Shown: one piece after another, positions 1-11,308 of the stretch
How the letters are laid out: every line of letters starts with the position of its first letter
Position numbering within the stretch: position 1 is the stretch's first letter
Origin: Antennarius striatus
Lineage: Eukaryota; Chordata; Actinopteri; Lophiiformes; Antennariidae
DNA length: 64,000 bases
Direction: 5' to 3'
NCBI RefSeq assembly: GCF_040054535.1
Contig: NC_090780.1
Coordinates: 16,711,501 to 16,775,500, forward strand
The notes under the pieces: generated by a model
Database searches by the model: none
What the model saw: only the letters and a program-made list of their open reading frames with translations
Told to the model about the DNA's origin: nothing
Position numbers and translations under genes: made by a program

Positions 1-94
1 ACTTCAATTTTACAGATCTATTTAGGCTTTGATGTTACTTTATGACTCCCTCGCAGGGAAATTCTTTTTTTCACTCAATATATCAAACACAGAG

Positions 95-219
<125 letters not shown>

Positions 220-435
220 GTCACACACACAACTCTCCAAACACATTTGTGAATAATTTATAGGAGCAAGTGGTGTTACCAATTAAGTAATGATTTAATC
301 TGGGTTTCACTTTTTTTCCCTCTGCATATAGCAGCAGAACCACGTTGTTAAATTATAATGGTACTTATTGTTGCAGTAAATGGCCATTACAAATAATTGA
401 TGAGTTCCTTAAGTGATTTGTGCTCTTCTCTACAG

Positions 436-3400
436 TATGAGGAAAAAAAATGTAGAGACTCCATCAGTCACACTCGTGTCTGTACTAGAAGGTCACGTTA
501 CACCCAGTGAGGGTCATGGGAATGAACTGACTGCCATAACTATTGAACGCTGGTACATGGCACCAGGTGTCCGGCGAATCAAAGTTTGCCAAAATGGGAT
601 TAAAGCAACCTTGTTTTTGCCACCGGGTGAGCAGATGTAAAACAGTAGTTTAGTTCAGAAGGAATTGGACTGATGTGGGAACCTAATGCACTGAACCACG
701 TGTATTTTGTTGATATCCTGCAGGCCCAGGCCCATTTCCAGCCATGTTGGACCTGTGGGGATTAGGCAGACAGCTGGTAGAGACCCGCTCTGCCCTGTTA
801 GCATCCCGAGGCTATGCGAGCCTGTCTCTCGCCTATTTAGGGCGCAATAACTCCCATGGACTCGAAAACAGAATGTGTGTTGATCATTCATATTTCCAGG
901 TAAGGTGTGACGCGAGTTCTATTTCATCCGAGACCACATTCATTTCTTCCCACATGTTGTTTCTGTGTCACCATGTTATCATTGCAATCAAAATTACATT
1001 TTTTTGCAACAGTCGGCCTTCCAGCTACTTCAGAATCATCATCAGGTCTGTGCAGACAGAGTCGGGATCATTGGCCTGTCCTTTGGAGGCTACCTGAGTC
1101 TTCGAACTGCCATTCAGACTGCTGTCAAAGTAGATTTATCTCTGTCTTTCAATCAAAATCTATTGTTTGGTCAATACAATAGCTAGCTCCATTCACATCC
1201 AAAAACTCACTATCTTCTAAGAATGAGATGTCAACATTGTCTTTCAGTAATTATGTTCTCCTCTCTAGCCATCCTGTTTGATTTGTGTAAGTGGTCCTAC
1301 AGGATGTATGATGAAAGTCATAGATGCAGATGGGAGGACTGAGCTGTTTGAGAGGTAAATGGTAATTGAAGATAAAACAAGACATTTTTACTAACAGGTT
1401 ATGTCTGATATGATCTTGCCTGATTTCAAATGGCATATTTAAATGGGCTTTAAATGCTCATTATTGGCTTAGTATATTGATTTTAGGCTTTCACTCTATA
1501 GATTTACACGCGTAAAACTTAAATCACATTATTTTCTCCACACTAATTCTTGTTACTGTGTCTTTTGTCTAAAGTATTCTGTTTTAGCCTTGCTCCCTCA
1601 AACCTCCTCCCTCTTGAAAGGTGCACAGACTTTTCACCTAAACAGGCCTGAGCAGGCCTCAAGATACAACCAACTCAGAAATTATACAGAGGCAGGACAC
1701 TACACACTGTTAACAACATGTTAGCAATGATAAAAATAAAAACAATATAGCAGTTTAAATAAATAATGATAGGAATTTATTCCAAATATGAATGAACTAT
1801 TTGTAGGTAAAACAGTTTTACCAAAAACAAACATTTTCTTAACAAAAATACGAAGAAAGTGGTCAGGATTTTTAGTTTTACAGAATTAATCTGCAGAATC
1901 TACAGAATGGGCTTTTACTTTACACTCGGTATGTTGGTATTATATTATTTTTTTCGATCTTTTCTTCTTTAGCCGAACTCATTTTAGAAGAATTGTTGAT
2001 ACAGCATTGACTGTTTTCAATTATTTCACTCTGACTTGATAATGATAATCTGACTTGTGTGTTTTCTCTGTAAACTTGTCCTTTTAGTGACCAGAGGCAT
2101 TGGTCATATGATGATCAAGGCTGTGTCAGGTTTAGAGAATCCACATTGCCTGTAAACCTTTGCCCTGAGGGCAGAGTGAAGGTAATGTGAAATATGTACC
2201 ATGCAATCTGCTCTGCTGACGACAATACACAACCTGTACTCACACATACTTAAAGAGTATACATTATGGTATTTTAATGATTATCTCTGTGGCCATATAC
2301 TACGAGTGTTTTTTTACTGTGTGTCTGAAATGCTTCATTAAAAGCAGACGTTGCCAGGTGACCTTTAAATCAACTGGTTTGGAGCTAATATGCAAAGAGT
2401 AGCTGTGCCTGAAAGTCTTTGCTGCACATGGCTATAATCCTGTAAATAGGTTGTTGGAAGAGATTGCTGCAGGTCACATGACCAGCTGATAGAGAGCCCT
2501 CCTTGAAATCAGACAGTTGATTTAGCTACTTGGTTGTTTTGTGTGTTTATTAAGCATTTCATTATATATTTATCTTAACCATTAAGATATTGATCTAATA
2601 TGAAGATACAGTATTCTTAAATATTTGAATAGTGCATCCATTTAGTAATTTAATTGTTAAATAATTTCTTCAGGACAATACGAGAATGCAATTTTTGTTT
2701 ATTTTGACTTGTACAACAGGAAACCACTCAACTTCACGAAGGCAGAAAGAAAACAGTGAACTCTTTTGAGTTTTTTTGAGTGCAATTGCTAGTCCTGCTC
2801 TGCTCATATCAATTAAATCAGTCCTGTGGATTCCTGCACAGGACTGATGATGCTAAAGTTCTGACCCAGACACAAAAAAATGCATCCATCCATCCATTTT
2901 CTTATAGAAGAGATGATTGCAATCACCTAGGCTACAGCTGCTTCGTGTCTGCTGGGGCCTATCTCAACTGGCTACAGGCAAGAGGCAGGATATGCCCCAG
3001 ACAAGATGCCAGCTCATCACTGGGCCAAAGACAAAGCCATTTTTGCAAAGAAATCTAGAAGGACAAATAGCAACATGTCATCTACAAGAGAATCCTAAAC
3101 CTGATTCAACTGTTAGCTTTGACCTTAAATGAAAATGAAGAGAAAAAGCTCACATAATCGCAAATGAATAACATGAATAAAAAAAGCTGTGGCACCATTA
3201 CTGCGAACTGAAACAATTGCCACTTCAAGAGCAAAATCAATTTTTACCAAAGAGAACAACAATGTACAGAGAAAATATATTCTGCAGTAACTTCAGTCAT
3301 GAATACATGTATAAGCTTATTTTGCATACATGTCCAGTGGTTGATGCATCAATCAGTTATATCTTTTGGCACTACAGATAGTCTATTTGTACAGATCATG

Positions 3401-5043
3401 TCGGCCAGATCGCAATGCAAGTAATTTTGTATGGATTTCCGTTTGTAAGGTGATGTATCATCTCACCCACCAGCAGAAATGATATTTTGGGCTTTAATAC
3501 ATGAAAAGCAGCAACATAATTTCATTGATTAATTAAATATTCCCTGGTGCTTTGATATCATAAATGCTTCATGAGACAGAACATTATACAGTATGTGATT
3601 GGGGGTGTGGGGGCGTCATTTCCTTCCATTTCTATTACTGTGATCTTGATCCATCTTCTTGAAAGAATGTGAAAGGAAATGACCATGTTTGTTCACAAAT
3701 ATGCATGTACTACAAAGGATGCGGATAAACCAAACTTCAAGTATCAACATAGGAAATATTGGTAAAATGTTAGTTACAGCTGTACTTCTCTGACAGCACT
3801 ACAACACTAAATAGTGTAGCCTTTACTGCCATCTTCAGGCAAATCTGTGCTTTGTTATATCCCGCGAAGCGGTGATGTATTGTAAAGTAATTGTCAGTGT
3901 TTGTCTGTTGATCCTTCAGTCAGTCCGTCCACCCAGTATCTTCACAACCGTTGAAGACAGAAAGATGAAATAAAAAGTGCATTACTCGGGCGGCAAAGGG
4001 GATGAAAATGAGACGATGACCTTGACCTTGAGAAAACTAGGTTAAGGTCAAATTTAAACTTTTGTACATTTTTTGCACATATCTCAGGAACCGGATAAGA
4101 TAGAAAGACAAAACAAAAGGCATTATATTCAGGGAGCCAAGGGGATGAAAAATAGATCACAACCGTGACCTTGAAGAACTAGGTCAATGTCAAATTTTCA
4201 CATATATACTTTTTAGGTGCACATCTCTGAAACCTGATGAGATATAAGCACAAAACAAAAAGCAACATTTTCAGGAAGCCAGAGGCACAAAAATGTGATG
4301 ATGTCATGGGTTTCTACAGTCTCTGACTGCCTTGTTTAGTCTTTGTTTGTACCACATATTTCGTGTTTGCTCCATCATTATTCTTTCTATTTCAGATAGA
4401 GCACCTTGCCTGTCCATTGCTGTACATAACTGGCGAAGATGACCAGATCATAGCAAGCAAAGAGGGTGCAAACCTGGTAGTTTGTCCACTTCTAAAAATC
4501 CTTGCCCTCAGGCATCAAGAGTTTCAGAAATACATAAAGGGATTTGTACTGCAAATTACAATTTGCAAAATGAGTTGTACATTAAATAATTCTAAATGAT
4601 TTGGCAATTTAATGCTCTTGTATGGCTTTCATAATGGCTCACCAAACTAGTCATAATACTGTGCACTCTGTTAACATTCATCAGTTCAAGGAGACCCTGA
4701 AGGCTGCAGGCAAATCCCATTTATTCACCCACTGGTCATACCCGGGTGCTGGTCACGTCATTGAACCGCCTTACACACCACATTCAAGAGTGTCCTTGTG
4801 GAGCCGGAACCCAGTCAAAAGTGAGCCCCATCCTGTTTTTTGTTCAGATGTTCCATTTTTCATACAGTATATGTGGTCATCATTTTCTTATTCTGAGACT
4901 TTTCATTTTCATATTTTTGGATTGTTATTGTTTCTTCTACAGTTGTTGCTCTCTATGGAGGTTATTTTGCACCTCATGCAGTTGCCCAGGAAGATGCATG
5001 GAAAAAGATTCTTGAATTTATGGAGATAAATTTGCGACAATGA
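436..5043 (+). CDS. acyl-CoA thioesterase / BAAT family protein (3' exons)
   Basis: Eight exons splice in frame: 436-626, 724-899, 1013-1129, 1269-1354, 2088-2181, 4396-4476, 4685-4820 and 4943-5043, ending in TGA. All have AG/GT borders and compatible phases. The first exon opens after an acceptor (tctctacag) within a codon, so the 5' part (mature N-terminus and any targeting signal) is upstream or outside the window. Family landmarks: ERWYMAPGVRRI, TLFLPPGPGPFPAMLDLWG (joined across the first intron), nucleophile elbow GLSFGGY, acid loop ITGEDDQ and histidine loop YPGAGHVIEPPY. The elbow carries Ser, as in ACOT1/2/4-type thioesterases, not the Cys of bile-acid:amino-acid N-acyltransferase. 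Predicted activity is hydrolysis of acyl-CoA to free acid and CoA in peroxisome, mitochondrion or cytosol. The C-terminus (EINLRQ) is not a PTS1 peroxisomal signal. The body is cut into many more exons than the three coding exons of mammalian ACOT genes. The exact paralogue cannot be named. Confidence 0.88.
2882..3060 (+). repeat. dispersed fish repeat, CATCCATCC-type
   Basis: Starts with ccatccatccattttctt and continues through a degenerate block ending in ctgctggggcctatctcaactggc and a 'gccagctcatcactgggcc' segment. This layout is common in interspersed repeats of teleost genomes. It sits in the 2.2-kb intron between the fifth and sixth visible thioesterase exons. The exact family is not assigned. 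Confidence 0.5.
3860..4310. repeat. intronic imperfect tandem repeat, about 125-bp unit, ~2.7 copies
   Basis: Blocks near 3945-4080, 4081-4200 and 4201-4305 share an ordered series of words: a 'cacatatctcaggaacc'-like start, 'acaaaacaaaaggca', 'cagggagccaaggggatg', and 'gtgaccttgaagaactagg' followed by 'gtcaaattt'. The units have clearly diverged. The first holds TGACCTTGACCTTGA and AAGGTCA. It lies in a thioesterase intron and is preceded by tatcccgcgaagcggtgatg, which may be the edge of the same element. Confidence 0.65.
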
Positions 5044-5440
5044 AACGTCTGACGATCCTGAGATTGAACAGACAGATCACAGATTTGACTGAGATGCTGC
5101 ATTAATCAAAAATTTACATGTGTGTCACCAAAAGTTATAAAACCAATGAAAAAACTGATGATGAACTCATTCACATTTGGCAGACTGCAGACTGCTTCTA
5201 GATTTATTTTAAATGGTATAGTGACAAAAAAAATTCAAAGTCTTTCTAAAATGTCATTTTAGGCTGGAATGGTTTTAGAAATATGTTCTTCGTGTTATGA
5301 TTTAAACATTATTTTAGGCAACAAATGTTTAATACCAAATACAAGATGTAACAAAGATTCCAATCAAAATTCCAATCAAACACTCACTCATTTCTGTCAT
5401 GCTCAAATTTTTAATGACATATCATGTATGTACATGTTAA
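5044..5440. other. convergent 3' UTR interval between thioesterase and S100B-like gene
   Basis: Only 397 bases separate the two convergent stop codons. The only recognisable poly(A)-type hexamer is TTTATT on the plus strand near 5202 (AATAAA on the minus strand), which would serve the minus-strand gene. No plus-strand AATAAA was seen before 5440, so the two 3' UTRs probably overlap. Confidence 0.6.
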
Positions 5441-6195
5441 CTAATCATTATGGTAATCTGGAGTGAAGAGTTCTTCGCATGCTGATGTCACCATGGCAAT
5501 CAGTGCTATAAACTCTTTGAAGTCAATCTCCAAGTCTCCATTTTGGTCAAGATCGGCGAAGAGCTCATCCAGAGTTTCATTTTCATGGATTTTCTGCACA
5601 ACAAAAAAAGTGAATGTAAGTGAAACATTTCCAACACTGAATGCTACAGCACTCCTTCTTACACTGTAAGGATGAAAAAAGAACTGCGTTGATGGATAGA
5701 ACAAAACTTGTTTGAGGGTGATGATAGAGGACACTGTTGTTAGTTCTCTGCCCTAAGCTTTTCTCAAATGTCTGAGCTCTGCAGCATAACACAATAAAAG
5801 AACACGGTTAATGTGATGCTTTAGTAAGTATCTGAGGTTGAAGCAACTGCAATCATGTTGATGTACATGCACTCATCATCATCACATGTAAAATAGTCTG
5901 ACAATCCAAAAAATGGATGACAGACTATTTCTGTGTAGTTCAATGTTGAATTAAAGACTGATGAATGGATCCACCAACATCTGTATCTATTGAATACTTG
6001 CATGGTTTCTGTCGGCATTTCAAACATAAACATCCCAATATTCAAAGAATATCTTACCTTTATGAAGTTATTCATCTCATTGTTGATAAGTGCTTTAAGC
6101 TCTGCCTTCTTCAGCTTGCACTTCTGACCTGAATATTTATGAAAAACTCGAATAACGGTGAGCATGCCCTGTTCCAAGTCTGACATACTGTCCAT
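5441..6195 (-). CDS. s100b: S100B-like EF-hand calcium-binding protein
   Basis: Two coding exons on the minus strand: 6195(or 6186)-6058 and 5593-5441, joined after ...NNFIK with donor gtaaga and acceptor ttgttgtgcag. From the second Met (MSDLEQGM, the usual S100 start) the product is 93 residues, near the 92 of human S100B. Order: helix I; N-terminal pseudo-EF hand (YSGQKCKLKKAELKAL); hinge; canonical EF loop D-Q-N-G-D-L-E-I-D-F-K-E; helix IV with AMVTSACEELF, which closely resembles S100B. S100B is a dimeric calcium sensor that binds target peptides, best known in glia. The pseudo-EF loop is three residues shorter than in human S100B (SG-QKC-KLKK versus SG-REGDKH-KLKK). A GT donor at about 6329 (cttacc on the plus strand) marks a probable non-coding first exon just upstream, as is usual for S100 genes. 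The TTT CAT-proximal Met at 6195 is an alternative start. Confidence 0.82.
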
Positions 6196-6329
6196 CGAAG
6201 CCTGCAATGAGTGTTTACATTTATGCATTATATTTAAAATTGATGTATCCCCTAATTCATTATCATTCAAGAATATATTTTAAATGCATAGAAATGCATC
6301 AGTTATGTCAATCCTTTAGTATATCTTAC

Positions 6330-6460
6330 CTTCATCTAAATTCCTCTGTCTTCTAAGGACGTCCAATGCAAAGTAGGGCTTATTTAGCTGTGTGACAGTT
6401 GCCTCGCCCAGTTTACAGTGGACACTAAGCTGTATTGATCAACCAGAGGAAGGCTTCTCA
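6330..6460 (-). other. probable 5' non-coding exon of the S100B-like gene
   Basis: On the minus strand a good donor (ggtaag, read from cttacc at 6325-6330) lies 135 bases upstream of the first coding exon's acceptor (tcattgcag). S100 genes generally have a non-coding first exon. The upstream limit and transcription start cannot be fixed. Confidence 0.4.
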
Positions 6461-7260
6461 TCTATGAAGTACAACGTAATGGGCAACTAATGGATATTAG
6501 TGGTCAGAGCCTTTACCAAAAACCATTTGCGTACAAAACTTGTCATTTGAGAGTGATCAAGTTTCTCCTTTTACAGGCTACATGTGAAAGAAGGAAAAAG
6601 CCAACTAATTGGTTTGTCAGGCATACTTGTATCTATATCTAGAGGGAGAGAGGGAATTAAGCTGCCGTAGTACTTGAAATGCATGTGTGTATTTCTATTT
6701 CTGTGTGTATTAATGACTACGGTTTATCTGATTTAAAAACTGGTTTTTGTTTGTATTAGACCAAATTAGAGTCCAATTTGATGACGAACCTGAACCTGAC
6801 TGGCTTGATTTTTTTGTATTTGTTAATAAACTTTTTTTTAAAAAACAAGATATGAACAGATGGGCAGTGGTGAGCGGCATGTGGCCGCGTTGAAGAAAAA
6901 TAACAAGAACAAGAACAAGAAATGTACTTAATTAATGTTTGGGAAAATAATTTTTTCCACTCATGTTTCTCATACATTTTTAACATGCATATATGTGTGT
7001 GAACTGTCCCCTGAAACCATCACAAACTCATACCAGGGGCCTGTAAGCATGCAATGGAAGCTGATTTTATACTTAATATGTTATCCGCCGTAATTATGGG
7101 CATTTTAAATACATTGTTAATATTTTATTATTGATGTGTTTAAAATGAGGCTACAGAAGACGCCTGCATAACTTCCTGCAGCGGGTTTTTTCTCATTTCC
7201 GGTTGTCTACACCTTTTCCTACAGTCTTCTCGGTCTATCAGTTGCGTAACAGTCCGAACC
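6461..7260. other. intergenic interval between s100b-like and inpp1
   Basis: AT-rich sequence between two divergent genes, with no gene, RNA gene or recognisable mobile element. An A/C/G-rich run (aacaagaacaagaacaag, near 6900) is the only low-complexity segment noted. Confidence 0.6.
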
Positions 7261-7660
7261 TTTGAGCGGCGGTCTAAACTTCTACTCTGATTGGTTTACA
7301 CGATACTCGAGCTCTAACATTGACCAATCATCACGCCTCCTACATCAACCTAGCCAGCGAAGGCACCCTCAGTTAGCCAATCAGGTGTGGCGTGGGGTGT
7401 GTGTTGCGTTTCCTATAGCCTTCCCTGCGGTAGGAAACTGCCGTGAAAACGCCAGAGGAGATAGAACTCTGTTTACTGCTGTGTTACCCAAACTTTACAT
7501 CCTTTTACACCGAATTGTCTGCGCTCGGTTACCGCAGGTTGTCGCGATAACAAAACTAGCAGGAGCGAGAGGAGAACACGCAGCGTGTCACAGGAAACTT
7601 GGCTTTTGAGTCATTTCTCAGTCTGTTTTGCCTCTTCTGAGGTGTAAATTCCTGCTAAAG
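7261..7660 (+). promoter_or_regulatory. inpp1: inpp1 promoter and 5' non-coding exon
   Basis: GC- and CpG-richer than its surroundings. It holds three CCAAT boxes: 7290-7294 inverted (attgg), 7324-7328 and 7377-7381. A strong donor (ctgctaaag|gtaagc) at 7660/7661 ends a non-coding exon, which would splice to the acceptor at 8080-8081 three bases before the ATG. No TATA box was seen, so this is a housekeeping-type CCAAT promoter. The start site was not mapped. Confidence 0.6.
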
Positions 7661-8083
7661 GTAAGCCCTTAAAAACCCGTTCCTCGGAATGCTGAGCATT
7701 ACATAACGTCATACGTACCTACACATCAATGTGTGTTATTTTTTTTTCTGTTTTGTGTTCTCTCCCATTTGATCTCACTGAAGCACAGAGCGGTTTAGTT
7801 ATCCAGTTTTGCATACTTGAATCGTAATCAAAACGACGAGTCAGTGATGATGGCGAGGCTTCTGTCTGTTTAATGTAAGAACCCCTGAACTGGTTCATGA
7901 GGCCGTGTTCCACCCTCACATGTCTTTTTTCACAAATGCCCTGTTTTCTTTTTGAGGCTATAATTAGCCCAGTATGTCAAAGCCTTACCTGCCTCGCCTC
8001 TTCTTTCTCACCCACTCTCTCACATTCACTTGAAGTTTCCATCTCTATGTTGACAAAATCCCCTTGTTTCCTTTTGTTCAGGC

Positions 8084-11000
8084 ATGGCTGATCTGCTGAG
8101 ACTGCTGCTCAGGGTAGCAGAGAAGGCTGCTAACGTGGCCCGGGTCTGCAGGCAGGAGGCTCCCCTCTTTCAGCTCCTTGTGCAAGAGAAAACTGGAGAT
8201 GACAAGAACAAGAAGTTTGTCCAAGACTTCAAAACACTTGCCGATGTGGTGATTCAGGAGATGATCCAGCATGATGTTGGTGCTCAGGTAGGATGTGTTG
8301 CTGAAATTTGGACTGTCAGAATGAACTGGAAGGTCTGTGTTTTTGATCCTAATCTGGTTCTGTCTTTTCCTTTGGTCAGTTCCCTGAGATGTGTGGCTTC
8401 ATTCATGGAGAGGAGTCCAATAAATTTGAAAATGGGCTAGGTAACATTTTACACTACGATTCTAAAGTTCCAGGTTCATTGTATATTAGTACGAAAGAAC
8501 TCTATGACCAAAAACAAGGCAAACATTGTTGACTAGCTAGTTGTCAGCTATATATGGTGGGCCCTATCTAAAAACACGTCATTTTTGCACTGTTATCAAT
8601 ATTCTTCCTCCTACTTGCCGCAAGTGAAATGAGGGGAGTATAAATGAGTGGGTTCCTCTCCATCTGTTACAAATAGTTTTTGAACCATAACTTTCTTTAA
8701 AAGTATTTTCTGGCTAACCTTTTTTTTTAAAAAACAACAACAACAACAACAGTGAAGTACTGAATTGTTCCATTTTGCTGTTTAGTGATAATGGTCGTTG
8801 AAAAGTTTTCCAGTTCCATAGTTACAATTTGGACCGATGCCAATGGTTGTTTTCATGGCCAGTGGTCAAGGATTCTGAGTATCTTGTATTTGTCAAAGCT
8901 TGGTATAAATTTGTTGGTTTTATAAAAACAGGAAAAACTGAAACCCTACAATTAATCATTTCCTGAATTCTTACCTGACCTCATCACATCAGGTTTTAGG
9001 AAAGTGTGAGTAATTCTTTTGTTACGTACTTTGTGTATCAAATATTTGAAGATACATTTTTCCTTTATTTAAACACCTGCCGATCACAGGGAGCACTTTT
9101 CTATGCCTAAGTCTTCTTTACATTTAAATACTTGTGTTCTTACCTAGGTTGCTGTCCACTATGATCACAGTTTGATCTGTGGGTCTCTGCCGCATTTGGA
9201 ATGACGTGTTTTTTTAATACAGCTTTTGTCCACTTACGTTATCATAGATAGTCTTATTGGTCCTTAAAGGGTAAATTACCAAAGCAAGTGCATGTCCTAC
9301 ATGTGGAGAATAGTTATTACTGTTATACAGAATTTTAAACATACTTTGATGCAAGTCTTCAAACTAGAAGTGTCCTGTATGTAATTTTGCACAGAGGATC
9401 TGTTTCCTGCCTGTGCATTATCATTACAAAGTGGATATCTTTATTACAGCAGAGGTGAAGGAGCCTCCTTTAGTAAACACTGCGGTCCCTCCAGTAGGTC
9501 ATGCAGGGAATGTGAAGTGTTGAGCAGTTTATGCAACATTCTTCCCTCAGTAACCAACTCTGAGGGCTCTAAAGTAATCCGCTACACAAAGCCAATCGTC
9601 TTTGACTTCATTTTTCAGGTTGTTGGGTTTTTTTTACTGGCTTTGAGTCCACTGTTCTTCACAAACCTCAGAATGCATAATATCTAAAGTTCTAATGCTT
9701 CACTCGCTCTGTGCCCAGGAGAGAGCGTGATCGTCACGGTGTGCAGCACAGAGGAGGAGACGGCAAAACTCCTGGCTTCTGTGCTGGATGATAACCACAC
9801 GGCAGCGTCTCTGCTAGCTCAAGCAATCCACCAGGACCCAGCAACCATAGACGCACACATGGACGACGTGGCAGTGCCCCTCAGCCCCTCTGAGCTCGGC
9901 ATCTGGATTGACCCCATAGGTGAAGGGCTGAGTGTTTTCAAGAATCCCGCATTGACCCAACAATTTGTTGAATCATAGAGCTGTCTGTAAAGCCTCAGCT
10001 GATTTTTGTCTTTGTTTTATGTCAAGATGCCACCAGTCAGTATATAGAGGGCCGGGAGGAGGTGCTCGAGGAAGGCCATCTGTTCCCTTCAGGTCTTCAC
10101 TGTGCTTTGGTCCTGATCGGGGTTTATCTCCTGAAAACAGGGGAACCCGTCATGGGCGTCATCAACCAGCCATTCAACTACAAAGATCCTGCTGGTGGCG
10201 GGTGAGTTAAAAAGAGGGAACATTTCTTTTTCTATTGTTTCTGACAGGGTTTCCCTTCAAACAACAGCCACTGCGTGTCAAACTTCACAGATTTATAATT
10301 TTATATGTATTTAAAAAAAATTAAACTTATATGAAACTTATGAAGTGAGATTAATTATATTTAATGATCTACATTTTTTCTTGAGCATAAACAAAAATCA
10401 TTGCAGTAAAAATGTTTTACTGTAATTTTTATCACAGTAAATTTTGAATATGATGGTCAATCATCATAAATGTAGTTATATTTTGAAGCAGCATCAACTA
10501 CAACAGCTCTGCCATAATATTTTGTTTATGGTGGAAATGAGTTGATTCTTTAATACTGTATGTTTGTTACCAAGATAACTGAACTAGATTGAGAAATGTA
10601 TTTAATACCTCCGAACATAGTCTTGTGTACTCCACAATCTATGACATCAATGATTAAAAAAATGTGCATCTATCAAACTAATCATAATAATCATACATCT
10701 CATGCTAGACTTCTATTTTAAGCTGTCCAACCTAAAATGCTTACAGGCTTTATCTCTTCCACTGATACCTGAAAAATGAAAAACTCAATTCCCAACCAAT
10801 TGTGTGCTTTCACAGCTGGAGGGGTAAACATTTCTGGGGTGTGTCTTGCGGTGGTGTCAATGTCTGCTCGGAGACCTGTCCCAAAGAGGGCCCTGGGGCG
10901 GGGCTGTCTGTGGTTCTGAGCTCCAGCGAGAAGCAGGTGGTGAAGGAAGCCTTGACCGCGCTGTGTGGCCCTGGCAAGCTGATGTACGCTTCTGGAGCTG

Positions 11001-11308
11001 GCTTCAAGATCTTGTGTGTCATTCAGGGCCTGGCTGATGTTTATGTCGTCTCAGAGGGAAGCACCTTCAAGTGGGACTCCTGTGCTCCTCACGCCTTGCT
11101 TCGAGCCCTCGGAGGGGGGGTGGTGGACCTAGCTAACTGTCTGCAGTCCAGCTCTGCAGTACAGGATAACCAGGCAGAACTGACCTACCACCAGCCTCGC
11201 CCTGAGAGTAAGAGAGCGGACTGCTGGGCTAACTATGGTGGTCTGGTGGCTTACAGAGACCCTTCTCAGCTCCGAAGGGTCGTAGGAACTTTGAAAGGAA
11301 AGGTGTGA
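8084..11308 (+). CDS. inpp1: inositol polyphosphate 1-phosphatase
   Basis: Five coding exons, all in phase: 8084-8287, 8380-8440, 9719-9919, 10027-10201 and 10816-11308, giving 377 residues (human about 399). The enzyme removes the 1-phosphate from inositol 1,4-bisphosphate and 1,3,4-trisphosphate. It is Mg2+-dependent and lithium-inhibited, and works in cytosolic phosphoinositide recycling. The metal-site motifs of the lithium-sensitive phosphatase superfamily are intact: Asp54 in DFKTLAD, Glu79-Glu80 in HGEESNKF, Asp153/Asp156 in IWIDPID, and the distal Asp in KWDSCAPHALLRALGGG. Numbering of the first three equals that of the human enzyme as I recall it. The WIDPI|D motif is split by an intron. 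The start MADLLRLLLRVAEKAANVAR matches the family N-terminus, and the ATG lies two bases after a splice acceptor. Nothing suggests damage. Confidence 0.97.

Noticed and set aside
3945-4310. Regular repeats suggestive of a CRISPR-like array
   Set aside because: Units are diverged tandem copies without unique spacers, inside an intron of a vertebrate gene.
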